64,000 nucleotides of DNA from Cristatella mucedo (lineage: Eukaryota > Bryozoa > Phylactolaemata > Cristatellidae). Below, piece after piece: positions 23,802 through 33,584 of the stretch; positions within the stretch are counted from its first letter, which is position 1; each line of letters begins with the position of its first letter. The DNA lies in contig WPIO01000111.1 of assembly GCA_009760855.2 (NCBI GenBank), positions 436,001 to 500,000 of the forward strand. Direction: 5' to 3'. The notes under the pieces are model-generated. The model did no database searches. It was given only the letters and a program-made list of their open reading frames with translations, and was not told where the DNA came from. A program made the translations under genes and the position numbers.

Positions 23802-25976
23802 CTACTCGGTCGCTTGCGGCGCGTCGCCGCTGCCGCCCGCCGTTCGTCGGCTGCGGCGCTCGCAGCGTGGGCACGGCGAGTCGCACTTGGCGAAGCAGAC
23901 GCGGTGGAAGACGCCCCGGCAGACGGCGCACTGGGCAGCCAGGCCGCTGTCGAACGGAAAGAGCACGTCCTTGCGATTGTCGCACAGCTCGCACAGGAAG
24001 CCCTTGCCTCGGCACGCCTCGCACTCCACCTTGATGTGTCGGGTGAAGGCCGCGTGCACGGCCACCAGCTCGGGCAGCAGCGCGTCGCGCGCCAGGTCGA
24101 CAAGGTCGCACAGCGTGTACGCGTCGGCGCCGTCGACGAAGTGCTGCCGCGCCGACAGCTGCAGCAGCAGCCGCTCGCGCCGCGCCCGCTCGCACGCGGC
24201 GAAGTAGACCTTCATCTTCAGGATCTCCTCGCGAAGTCGGCGCGCCACGCTCAGCTCCTCGACAAAGTTGAACAGGCGCGCGTTGACGTCGCGCGGCCGC
24301 ACGAGCCAGCGCCGCCAGGCAGCGGCCAGCCGGTGCTTCGTCAGGCGGCACACGGGCCGCGGCTCGAAGTCCCAGTTGCGCAGCACGCGCGCCGGCACGA
24401 CGGCCGCGTCACCCCAGTGGCAGGCCGAGCAGTAGTACCGACCCGTCGCGTCGCACTGGCGCGGCTCGACCTCGGGCGTTCGGCAGTAGGCGAGCTCGGC
24501 GCGGCATTCGAAGCACCGGTAGCCCTGCGCAGCCAGGCCGATGTCCGGGCAGATGGCGATCGGCAGCAGCAGCTGCGGCAGCTGCTGCTGCTGCAGCGCT
24601 CCTCTGCTGCGGCCGGCACCGGCGGCCGGGGCGCCGCCGCACGGGCGGCGAAGCACGCCCAGGCAGCGCTCGTGGCAGACGACGGGACAAGCCGAGCAGC
24701 CGAGCCACGACTGCAGGGCGCCCCAGATGACGGCCTGGCATGCCTCGCAGCTGCGCTCTGCTCCGCCGCCGCCCAGCGCCGGCAGGGCCTGGTACTTGCG
24801 CAGCACGTGGCCGAACAAGCTCTTCGTCGAGCTGCTGCCACCGCCGCCTCCGTCTGTACCGACACTTCCGCCACCGCCGTCCTGGGGATCGCCGGATGCG
24901 GCGGCGGCAGCGTTGGCTGCTGCGGCCGACGACGACGACGCCAGAGGCGTGCCATCGCGCAGCTCGTCGCGACGAAGACGCAGCGCGACCAGCTGCTCGA
25001 CGAGCTGCGCGCGCACGGGGCTGTCCTCGGGCGCGTCCAGTACGGACAGCTTGACGCGCTCTATGGTGCGCTCGATGTCTGGCAGGTTGCAGAAGTCCTC
25101 GGCTGCGCCGAAGTGGTCCTCCGCGACGGTCAGCGGCTCCTCGTCCTCCGCGCCGTCATCTCCGTCGGCGACGAGGAGCAGCAGGTTGGAGCTCGAGTCG
25201 GTCCGACCCGGCTGCAGCAGCCGCCGCCGCTGCTCGCCCGACCGGCCGAGTGGCAGCCTGCCGGCCAGGTCTGAGCCAGCGTCGTCGTCGTCGTCGGCGC
25301 CTTCGTAGTCTTCGCCGCCATCGTCGGAGCCGAGCGAAGCGGCGGAGGTGCTACCTCTGCTGCGGAGGCCGCCGGTGCCGCCGCTGCTGCCTTCGTCAGG
25401 CCGGCCGTATATTTCGTCGCAGTCTTCGTCGTCTTCCTCGTTGGTGTCAACGCTGCCTCGGTCGGTAGAGACTTGGGAGCCACAGCCGTCTGCTAGGCGA
25501 TCCTTTGCCAGACCGGAACCAACGTCACGAGAGGCGACCGAGGCAGCAGTGGGGCAAGCAGGCAGCAGCTCTTTGACAGTGGAGGCCATGCCGGGCGGCG
25601 TGTCCGAGATTTGGCAGCTGCCGGACGACGATGAGATCAACGAGGCACGCTTGACAAAATCGGATGGCTGTGCAGTCGCAGCCGAGCCTGCTGCCTTAAG
25701 GCTCGGCTGAGCTTCAGGCTTCGGCTGGCGAGGAGAAGCAGCTGCTGCGCCATCCTTGCTGAGAGCACTGCTGCCGCAATGCTGTTGCTCGGTTCGGCCT
25801 GCACTGCTGCTGCTGCTGCTGCCGGAGCCTGGCGCCTCGCCAGCTCGTGGTGGCATTGGCTGAGGCCGGTCACCTCCTCCATCGTCCGAGTCGTCCTCAT
25901 CACTGCTGCTTCCCAGCGAAGAGGCAGCCGGTGAGAACACGACGGTCGCCACACCAGTTCTCAAAGTCGGATGCAT
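23802..25976 (-). CDS. DEF8: DEF8-like protein (C1-like zinc finger plus Rubicon-homology domain), intronless
   Basis: One 724-codon frame runs from ATG (25974-25976, context GCCATG) to TAG (23802-23804). Residues 1-270 are Ser/Asp/Glu-rich low complexity with no domain. Residues 280-342 (AEDHFGAAEDF to LRLRRDELRD) match the conserved DEF8 N-terminal helical region. A C1-like zinc finger spans about 390-446 (CEACQAVIWGALQSW, HERC). Residues 474-705 are the Rubicon-homology/DUF4206 domain: ICPDIGL, YYCSACHW, VVPARVLRNWDFEP, CEACRGKGFLCELC, VLFPFDS, CxxCxxxFHRVCF and CPRC, with its zinc-binding Cys and His residues present. The family acts on endolysosomal membranes: DEF8 works with PLEKHM1-type RH proteins in lysosome positioning and osteoclast function, and RH domains bind Rab7. 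The N-terminus is longer than in vertebrate DEF8 (about 500 residues). No intron interrupts it, unlike the nearby phosphatase gene, and it is very GC-rich. Confidence 0.93.
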   Translation of the reverse strand: MHPTLRTGVATVVFSPAASSLGSSSDEDDSDDGGGDRPQPMPPRAGEAPGSGSSSSSSAGRTEQQHCGSSALSKDGAAAASPRQPKPEAQPSLKAAGSAATAQPSDFVKRASLISSSSGSCQISDTPPGMASTVKELLPACPTAASVASRDVGSGLAKDRLADGCGSQVSTDRGSVDTNEEDDEDCDEIYGRPDEGSSGGTGGLRSRGSTSAASLGSDDGGEDYEGADDDDDAGSDLAGRLPLGRSGEQRRRLLQPGRTDSSSNLLLLVADGDDGAEDEEPLTVAEDHFGAAEDFCNLPDIERTIERVKLSVLDAPEDSPVRAQLVEQLVALRLRRDELRDGTPLASSSSAAAANAAAAASGDPQDGGGGSVGTDGGGGGSSSTKSLFGHVLRKYQALPALGGGGAERSCEACQAVIWGALQSWLGCSACPVVCHERCLGVLRRPCGGAPAAGAGRSRGALQQQQLPQLLLPIAICPDIGLAAQGYRCFECRAELAYCRTPEVEPRQCDATGRYYCSACHWGDAAVVPARVLRNWDFEPRPVCRLTKHRLAAAWRRWLVRPRDVNARLFNFVEELSVARRLREEILKMKVYFAACERARRERLLLQLSARQHFVDGADAYTLCDLVDLARDALLPELVAVHAAFTRHIKVECEACRGKGFLCELCDNRKDVLFPFDSGLAAQCAVCRGVFHRVCFAKCDSPCPRCERRSRRTAGGSGDAPQATE

Positions 25977-26189
25977 GGCGATTCGACCAAGGTCAAGCCT
26001 AGCCTCATCCCATGATCAGACCGTCCAGCAAGCAGGACCTGCTAGCTTCCAGACCACAGCAGAACAGGTGATCTGTAAGAGGGCCCGACAGAACAGGTGG
26101 CACGAGAAGCATCAGCTGAGCTAAGGTCAAGGCCTGATGATCCCTGACCATGCATAGTGATCCCTACCTTTGTACCAGCTTCGGCTGCC

Positions 26190-26332
26190 TCATCTATCTG
26201 TCTGTCACTCTGTCTATGACTCTCTCTGTGTCTCTGTCTGTCTCTGTCTCTCTCTCTCCCTGCCTGCCTGTCTGTCTGTCTCTGTATCTCTCTCTCTCTC
26301 TCTCCCTCTCTGTGTGTGTGCCTCTCTCTCTT

Positions 26333-26378
<46 letters not shown>

Positions 26379-26382
26379 CTCA

Positions 26383-26454
<72 letters not shown>

Positions 26455-26503
26455 GTGTCTCTCTCTGCCGGTCTGTCTGTCGGTCTCTGTCTCCCCCTCT
26501 CTT
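26190..26503. repeat. (CT)n microsatellite, about 300 bases
   Basis: Interrupted TCTC/TGTC repeats lie 215-530 bases upstream of the DEF8-like start codon, so as (GA)n on the gene's sense strand. Confidence 0.95.
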
Positions 26504-26504
26504 T

Positions 26505-26542
26505 AAGGTAGATCGGTGCCTAACAAGGCATTGATCTACCTT
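26505..26542. repeat. Short perfect-looking hairpin
   Basis: AAGGTAGATCGGTGCC, a 6-base loop TAACAA, then GGCATTGATCTACCTT. The 16-base arms pair with two mismatches. It sits directly after the (CT)n tract upstream of the DEF8-like gene. Confidence 0.85.
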
Positions 26543-27124
26543 GGCAAGCCAGCCGCATTTACTTAAAATCCTAGAGGTAGTGAGAGGGGCAGCCAGACAG
26601 ACAATGCTGGATGAGTGCCATAGGAAAAGATACAGACAGCTGCTAGCCACTGCTGAACTCAAAGTCGACTGGACTCGAGGTCGATTGATCAAATGCCCAT
26701 GTCGGAAAAGCTTATGCTGGCAGCTCTTGGCTGGCCAATAAGCACCATGTAAAGTGACCCTCCCTCATTACCTCCTTCCAGGAAACTCGAGATATGCTGG
26801 CAGGTGCAGTGCTGCAGCCCAGGATAAGGAACAGTCACATGATTGGCTGAAGGTTACACAACCAGTACGGGTCAAGACTTTTGATCTGGCCCCTAATCTG
26901 CATCAGGTGGCTGGCCTGGGTTAAATCACAGGACTCAATGAAGTTTATCCAAGAATGGCCATGTATCTGACCTGATAACCAGTGCTGAGTTATGGGTTTA
27001 GTGGGGTCCATACACGATTGCAAATAGCGACAATCTTCGCGCTAGTCAACAGATGCCAAATCTGATCAACGAGACTTGATCAACTAGCTGAAAAACCTTA
27101 AAAACGCTAATCAGTTTAGAAAAT

Positions 27125-27330
27125 AATAACAATGCATTTGATAAAGTGCTCTCAAAGAACTCAATCTCTTTGTAGGCACTTTACATTTGCAGCAAAGGAA
27201 GCACCATCAAATGGTTAGCAGAAAAATGCTTAATAAACATCACGATTAACACGGTCAGGGTGACATGCACAGGGTCAGCATGCAAACGTGGTGAGTGGCA
27301 GCACGGCAGCACAGTGAGGAGCTTGTCACT
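27125..27330 (-). mobile_element. LINE-A 3' end
   Basis: AATAATAACAATGCATTTGA, then AAAGTGCTCTCAAAGAACTC and AATCTCTTTGTAGGCACTTT (the reversed hairpin tail), then GGGTGACATGCACAGGGTCA. Coding sequence is absent. Confidence 0.75.
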
Positions 27331-27444
27331 GTGCAGGGCGAAGCAATGACGAAGCAATGGCCTCTACGGCTGATTCTTATTATGTGAGCAAAATAAGCCT
27401 GTCTTTGAGTCGAAGGCCTGGGTTAAGGTCTGCAACTAGCTGAT

Positions 27445-27530
27445 ACAACTTAATCAATTGCATTTCCCTTTGCAGCAAATGTAAAGCGCCTAGAAAGAGA
27501 TTAAGTTCTCTGAAAGCGCTTTATCAAGTA

Positions 27531-27560
<30 letters not shown>
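27445..27560 (+). mobile_element. LINE-A 3' tail
   Basis: GCAGCAAATGTAAAGCGCCT, then AGTTCTCTGAAAGCGCTTTA and a clean (ATT)n end of about 27 bases. Confidence 0.8.
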
Positions 27561-27561
<1 letters not shown>

Positions 27562-27564
27562 CTA

Positions 27565-27660
27565 TATCCTCGAGCTATACAAATGCTGCAGGGCTCGAGC
27601 CCAAGACCTTATCGGTCGTTAAAGGTGAACATCTTATGCCTAGGCCAAACCTATCTATGA
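27565..27660 (-). mobile_element. Diverged tRNA-headed SINE fragment
   Basis: Reversed it reads GGTTTGGCCTAGGCATAAG and GGTCTTGGGCTCGAGCCCTG, similar to the SINE-A head. The A-type tail is not clear. Confidence 0.45.
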
Positions 27661-27699
27661 GCATCTAGGTTCTAACCATGAAGAGTAAAAGTACTATAA

Positions 27700-27775
27700 A
27701 AAAAAGCTTTTGCATTGCGCCCCAGAGAACTAATTCTCTTCATAGGCGATTTACATTTGCTGACTAAAGATTTTT
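27700..27775 (-). mobile_element. LINE-A or SINE-A tail fragment
   Basis: GCATTGCGCCCCAGAGAACT, then ATTCTCTTCATAGGCGATTT and ACATTTGCTGA. This is the reversed hairpin tail only. Confidence 0.6.
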
Positions 27776-27987
27776 TGACAGCAGAAGCTTTGGTAACGCC
27801 CGAGTAGTTGCATGGGTGTCTATGACCGTTCACAGCTGGTACAAGGGATTTTAAAGCATATAGCTCCAGGATACCAATAAACATGAACAGCTTGCATGCA
27901 GCACTTGCGAATGTGCATGCACTAACATGAACACACTCAGACACACCCACACAGATGCACAAATAAGGCGGTCACTGACACTGACGC

Positions 27988-28020
27988 ATAGACACACACA
28001 GACACACACAGACACACACA

Positions 28021-28084
<64 letters not shown>
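27988..28084. repeat. (CA)n microsatellite
   Basis: Nearly pure CA, with three CAGA interruptions at the left end. Confidence 0.96.
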
Positions 28085-28090
<6 letters not shown>

Positions 28091-28124
28091 AACAGATTCA
28101 TATAGGTACACGAGCATGCTAAAA

Positions 28125-28445
28125 GCTTGACTGTAGCGAGCATATCACAGTTGCCATATTACACCACTCCTGACTGCCGTTCACTGGCTGCACCACTCCT
28201 GACTGCCGTTCACTGGCTGCACATCAAGCAGTGCATCAACTTTCCTGTGTTGTCTCTCACTTTTACGTCCCTTCATAATCTTGCCTCAGTCTACCTCTTC
28301 CTAATTAGGCTGGGAATTAGGTCGCTTAGCCGTGCCTCGAACCAGCCTCAAATCCTTAAGAGACTGCTTTTAATTCGAATACTCCAAAGCCAGAAACTCA
28401 CTCCCGACTACCGTCACGACATTCCGCTACTTAAAGACATTTAAA
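28125..28445 (+). mobile_element. LINE-A coding fragment with an internal 29-base duplication
   Basis: CATCAAGCAGTGCATCAACT (compare CAGTCAAGCAACGGATTGAC at 34318) and VLSLTF and NQPQILK residues place it in the C-terminal reverse-transcriptase region. A unit beginning CACCACTCCTGACTGCCGTT occurs twice in a row from 28162 and 28191. No 3' UTR follows. Confidence 0.7.
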
Positions 28446-28599
28446 CAGAAGCTAAAGGCAGGAAAGCGCAGCCATTGTACAAAGTTGTTGCCCATACACG
28501 AGTAGGAATGAGTAGAGAAATAGAGTAGCAGAGAGTAGAGAAATGCTACGTCGGCCTAAAGTATAGTCAGGAGCACCCAGACTATGCACTCCTTTCCAC

Positions 28600-28750
28600 T
28601 TTGGTTGCTGGTCAGGATCTCGGTCCCAAGGTCGTGGGATCGAATCCTGCAGTGGGCGATCCTTTATCGCCACTGCAGGTGATAGCGTAAAGGCTCTTCT
28701 GTCGCTATACAAAAGAGGCTGTTAAATCAGTGAGCATTTATTTTATTTAT
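28600..28750 (+). mobile_element. SINE-B copy, well preserved
   Basis: GGTCGTGGGATCGAATCCTG (box B), then GGGCGATCCTTTATCGCCAC, GCAGGTGATAGCGTAAAGGC, TCTTCTGTCGCTATACAAAA and GAGGCTGTTAAATCAGTGAG, ending in TTTATTTTATTTAT. Confidence 0.8.
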
Positions 28751-30245
28751 GCGTGACCTCACGGTTTCGTAATGCAGTGTGACAATTTGTCTCCCGTTAT
28801 ACTTAACAAAAAAATACTGATCGAGCTGGCTGCACTGCACGTACAAATTGCAACGCAAGCATTCCGTATCACGTGCATAGCTGAACGAATTGACTCAAGC
28901 ACTGGTTAAAATTAATAGGCAGCCACAACTGCACAGCCACATCATGGCGACTTCTGAAGCTAGAACACCAACTCAAGAGCACATAATCTAACAGCTATGA
29001 CGACAAGTGAGGGGAGGTCGCATTCAATTGTTGCTGGCGGGTGCAGAGGGAATAGCATTCAATGTTTCATTCTAGTGTGGAAGTTTTACAGGCCTCTACC
29101 AAAATCGGTGCAAAGCTGAGTAGGCGTCTAAGTACGCGTCGCAAGTGGAGAGTGGTGCAAGAGCAATATTGTAGCAATCAAATCCGACACGGAAGGTCCA
29201 TATAGCAAAAACAGCTCGCGGTTGAAGCACCTTCTTCGTACGAGAGTTACTGTAAGCTAGAAACAGATTTAACCAACGAATTGGGTGCGAATGTAGACCG
29301 AATGCGATAACCGAAGCGACGATCAATGAGACTTGCTCGAACGACCGCTGGGCAAAGGAAATATCCGAGAGCTCCGAATAAAAAGAGCTTCACAAATTCC
29401 GTCCTTTTCGACAGTTGCTACCAACATAAGGACCAATACCAACTCGCAGGCAATACGCTAGCGACAGCTTTTACGTACTCACGAAGACCAATCAGGCGGG
29501 CAGCATGACCACTCGGACAGCCGGCTCAAAATAGCTAATACCGACACAGGAGTTCTAGCGTCAATTTCACCAGAACCTGCGATTCAAAGGGCGACTAATC
29601 ATGACCTATCAACTCACTGCAAGACGAAAAACATGCCTACGGTGTACCTGTAAAATCCTACGCAAGTATGCGACACCTGGTACGTTCGGAGCATAAACGA
29701 CGTGAAAGCCTAAACATTATTACAGCAGGAAGCAGTAGAATTTCATATTTCACTTACTAGCGGGATTTTATAATCTCAGAAAGTACAAATACCTTCACTT
29801 AACGGAGAACAACGGATGTGAGTGGAACAGGGCACCGGCGAACTCACTCCCGTGACGATGTCAAGGTTGCATCCCGCGATACCAACCTTGAACCTTACTG
29901 GTTGCGGTGAGGAGATCGTTGTGATCAGACTGCTGCAAGTGGCCGTCAGTTTGTATTAGTTACAACAAGACCAGGCGAATGATTTGCATTATTTTCCGAT
30001 AGCGAACCGCTCAACCAGATCTGCTTACGTTGGTTGTAGAGCTGCACGCTAGGAATGGAGCTAGCTGGCGGTCGGCAGCACTCTTTTCAGCGTCCACTCA
30101 GCGGCGTACTTGCAGCCGTTTTGCATTCAAAGCACGTCCGCAAGCCGAAGTACTGAGTTGCTGTGGATCTCCGGCCTCACCTTGAAGGAACACGCATACT
30201 CTGTACCGTTACAGCCTAAAACCCTGCTAAGCGCGGTACCAATTT
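28751..30245. other. No gene or known repeat recognised
   Basis: About 1.5 kb of mixed composition with only short open frames (for example 29096-29326 minus and 29326-29508 plus). No domain, TIR or microsatellite was seen. Confidence 0.35.
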
Positions 30246-30249
30246 TCAT

Positions 30250-30400
30250 TGTAATAATAACAATAATAACGACAATACATTTGACATGGCGCCCTCAGAG
30301 AACTCGATCTCTTTGTAGGCACTTTACTCTTGTTGCAAAGTAAGCACGATCAATGGTTATTGATAGCGTGCTCAATAACACCAAAAGTTGAGTGGTAATG
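30250..30400 (-). mobile_element. LINE-A 3' tail
   Basis: GGCGCCCTCAGAGAACTCGA, then TCTCTTTGTAGGCACTTTAC after an (AAT)-rich start. Confidence 0.75.
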
Positions 30401-30539
30401 AAAACTCACTTCAGATGCCCTTCGGATTCGCACCGAAGCCGACTATTGGGCCAAATAGTGTTTCGGTATGCGACCAAATAGTTTCCGCCCATTCGGAATG
30501 CAAACAGTGGTGAAGCGACATCCGTATCTGCCTATGCGG

Positions 30540-30665
30540 TTATTAATAATAGTAATAATGATACATTTGATCTTTCGCCCTCAAAGAATTCAACCCTTTT
30601 CTAGGCACTTTGCATTTGCTTCGTGGGAAGCTCGATCGAATGGAAAGAAAGCACGATCGCTTACA
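30540..30665 (-). mobile_element. LINE-A 3' tail
   Basis: AATAATAGTAATAATGATAC, then CGCCCTCAAAGAATTCAACC and TTCTAGGCACTTTGCATTTG. Confidence 0.7.
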
Positions 30666-30975
30666 ACTGAAAGTAGACTGTAGATACTATTTAACAACAT
30701 AAATGTGTGAGGACCAATATTAGATGCAGTAAACTGCTTACTGTCATTTTGAACACCGATTTAACTGAGCTGTTTACTTTTGCTTTCATTATAAATTTCA
30801 AATGCTGTCGAAATACCTATTCAGTACACTATTTGTGTGAGACCTAATAGTTGGTCAATTACACGCATTCATCCTGATAGTGATAATCAACTATTCGGCA
30901 CAGTCCTAGCATAATGTGCAAGGCACAGGGTAGTCGGGAGTTTCGCTTTAGATCATTAGTCGGGTGGTTCAATTG

Positions 30976-30977
<2 letters not shown>

Positions 30978-31067
<90 letters not shown>

Positions 31068-31127
31068 CTCTCTACCGCTCTACCTCTCTACCGCTCTACC
31101 TCTCTCTACCTCTCTCTCTCTCTCACA
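30978..31127. repeat. (CT)n microsatellite followed by TACCTCTC repeats
   Basis: About 90 bases of pure CT, then a variant repeat built on CTACCTCTCTACCG. Confidence 0.96.
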
Positions 31128-31288
31128 CTGTCTATCGCGGCACGAGATTGAGTTGCTCTAGTCATTAATTTGATTAGATTCTCGTCATTGATTGATTGAT
31201 TTGATCTCGTTGCACGAGTGTTGTAGTAGGCCGCGGGTTGTGCGGGTCACCCGCTTCCCTCCGCCACCTTCTGAGAGCCCGTTCCGAG

Positions 31289-31640
31289 CTAAATGCACCC
31301 ACTAAATGCAGTCTTAAATATGTGTGTTTTTAAGTTGTTTTTAAATGTGGTCAAGTCAGGGGATGTTCTGATGCAAGTCGGGAGAGAGTTCCAGGCCTTG
31401 GGAGCATATGAACTAAATGCACGGTCTCCAAAGGATTTGAGGTTCATACGAGGTACTTGTAGACTGTTAGATTCCGAAAAGCGGGTGGTACGATTCGTGG
31501 CCTGGTGGGGAAGTAGATCTGAGAGATAGGCTGGAGCCAAAGAATGATGTGACCTAAAAGTGAGAAGCAAAACCTTGAAGTCAATCCGTTGATTGACTGG
31601 TAGCCAGTGCAGGTCGCGGGGATGTCACATTAAGTTACGC
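31289..31640 (-). mobile_element. LINE-A coding fragment, open frame
   Basis: The 93-codon open frame 31289-31570 reads APAYLSDLLPHQAT, TRFSESNSLQ, SSYAPKAWNSLPTCIRT and ends LFKTAFSGC-like. It is one of the least damaged copies of this coding end. It stops at the end of the ORF, and the usual 3' UTR and hairpin tail are missing. Confidence 0.8.
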
Positions 31641-32540
31641 ATGTGCTTTACACTGATATCGTGTTGGCCGACCGTCAGTATGCCTTCGTGTATCGTAGCA
31701 GCACCTGCAATTCACTTGCAGTGTCTCGACGGCTGAGGGCTTCATCGATATTCACCTCGCCTCAGCGTTGTCTAAAACCGTCGCGATCGCAGCGCTTGTA
31801 TCACGGGCACGCGAGTGTAGAAGTAGCTACAGAGAACGCTTGCAACTAGGGTTTCTGATCACTGTTATCAGTAACAAGAAGCAGCTTTTTCTCCAAAAAT
31901 CTTGAAACACTAAACAGCTCTTTTTTCTCGCTGTTTCTAACGGAAACTAGCATCGTACGGTGGCGTCGCCGTCTGACGCGATATCGTCGGCCGTAAAAGT
32001 TCATGTGGTGGCGGCGGCGCCGGCCAAGAATCGCCGTCTGGCGTGCGAGCGCTCGCGTGCCTCACTCAACCGGACCTTTTGCGGGCCAACGTCTGGGCCT
32101 ATCCGGGTCCGTCAAAGGTGCGCGGCTACGCTCGGCAACATTGTGAGTGATGCGGCCGGAAGCGTCGCTCTTCTCGTCCTCGCGCGCTCCGTTCTTCTCC
32201 TCGATTCAAGCTAAACTCGTACAAATAGTCAGCTCGCTCCGGATCCTGGCTAGATTTCAAGATCGAGGTGAAAGACTTTAAGCTGCCGATCTAGCCGAGC
32301 GCGTCCGCTCATCGACGTGCTCGCGGGCATACTATCGAGTCCCTGCCAGTTCGGCGTGAATCACTGTCTCTACAGTCCGATCAGAGTGAGAGGCTTCAAG
32401 GTACGATGCGCTACGCCACGCTATCGCAGACTGGTAACTTACGCGTCGGAGCCCGAGTGACAAACGTGACGTCATTCATTCGCTTTCGACTCTCCGCCCA
32501 AAAGCGACAAACGTGCTAGGCTCGCCTCAATTGGTTTGAA
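31641..32540. other. GC-rich stretch without a supported gene
   Basis: CpG-rich from about 31970 to 32220. The 84-codon frame at 31960-32214 is arginine/alanine-rich and unrecognised. Confidence 0.3.
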
Positions 32541-32549
32541 GCGGAAATC

Positions 32550-32905
32550 CGAGGTTGCCTTCTTCAATGGGCCAAGATCGAGGGTTAACCGTCGGCGACA
32601 GAAACTTTGGCTCTGCAGGTCCCAGACTGCGGAACTTGCTTCCACGATTCTCACGCTACGACAACTACTCTCCTGATGCCGACTAAGGCTTATCCTTTCC
32701 AGCGGTCCTGAGCTACGACTTCCATGCTACTCACTACCTACACTGCTCTACTGACTCTGCTATGCTTCCCACTTTCTCTTTGTTGCATGAGACGAAGTCT
32801 GTTGGCTACCGAATGCGTACCGAAAGCCGCTTAGGCTGTGAGTTCACTATACAAAACTCTCCTGCGTAACACCCACGCGGTCTTTGTGGTTTTGTGGAGT
32901 TACAA
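32550..32905 (+). mobile_element. LINE-B 3' end
   Basis: GGCGACAGAAACTTTGGCTC and GCAGGTCCCAGACTGCGGAA encode the GERSFCSAGPRLRN-like end. The 3' UTR follows: CATGCTACTCACTACCTAC, GCTTCCCACTTTCTCTTTG, GCGTACCGAAAGCCGCTTAG and GTGGAGTTACAAA. Confidence 0.78.
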
Positions 32906-33029
32906 ACTGAGATGCATTACATTACATTAATGGCCATAAAAATCACCTCAAACTATATAGGATTTCTGGGCAGACAGCCAAACCTAAAAAGTAGGCTACT
33001 TAGCAGTTATCAAATGCGTAAAAGACGCT

Positions 33030-33584
33030 ATACACGATGGCACTTCTACGAATACCGCGAAATGACTATCGCAACGCTAGAAAGCTGGAAGTCGTGTCGT
33101 CAACCCCTACCCCCGGCGCCTTCGCGGCAGAGGCGCAGCTTTCTCGCCGCCGATCCGAAGGACTTTGTCAGCGAGTCCATCCGATCGCTCGCGGCAGGCG
33201 CCGGAAGTGCGCACCGCAGGCGCGGTCGAGCGGAAGCGTCGCTCGCGATGACGCGACGCTGCCGCAGCAGCAGCCGCTCGTGCACCCTTCGGCATTGAGT
33301 TTAGGCGGCGATGGGCCGTCTCGCCATCTCGCGGCCGCAGCTTCTCCCGCGGGACGCGCCGCCGCTGCCACCTGCGACCTTGGACGTCGACCTTCCGAGA
33401 CAGCACGGTCGTTCCGTCGTCGGTCGTCACGCCCATCTCTTCGCGGCTCCGAGCGAGCGGCAGGCGAGCGGCGGGGCAACTATGTCGCTTGCGCGCGCGA
33501 AGCCTGAGTCGAGCGGCGCCTGAGCCGCGGCGGGCGCTAGCGGGCGCCTGCAACGCTCGGCTTGGAGAAAAAAGCGACGACTGT
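33030..33584. other. GC/CpG-rich block ending at the LINE-A junction
   Basis: Open frames exist on both strands because stops are rare at this composition. Arg/Ala/Ser-rich translations with no domain give no reason to choose one. The block ends abruptly near 33585, where LINE homology starts. Confidence 0.4.

Noticed and set aside
23616-25274. 552-codon plus-strand frame opposite the DEF8-like gene
   Set aside because: It is the GC-rich antisense shadow: Ala/Arg/Gln-rich with no domain, while the minus frame carries clear C1 and RH domains.
26150-26692. Ser-Leu and Arg-Glu repeat frames
   Set aside because: They are translations of the CT/GA microsatellite. The same applies at 30914-31168 and 54773-55008.
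33489-33584. N-terminal part of the 379-codon frame
   Set aside because: The first about 30 codons come from GC-rich flanking DNA. LINE homology starts near 33585, so the ATG is fortuitous.
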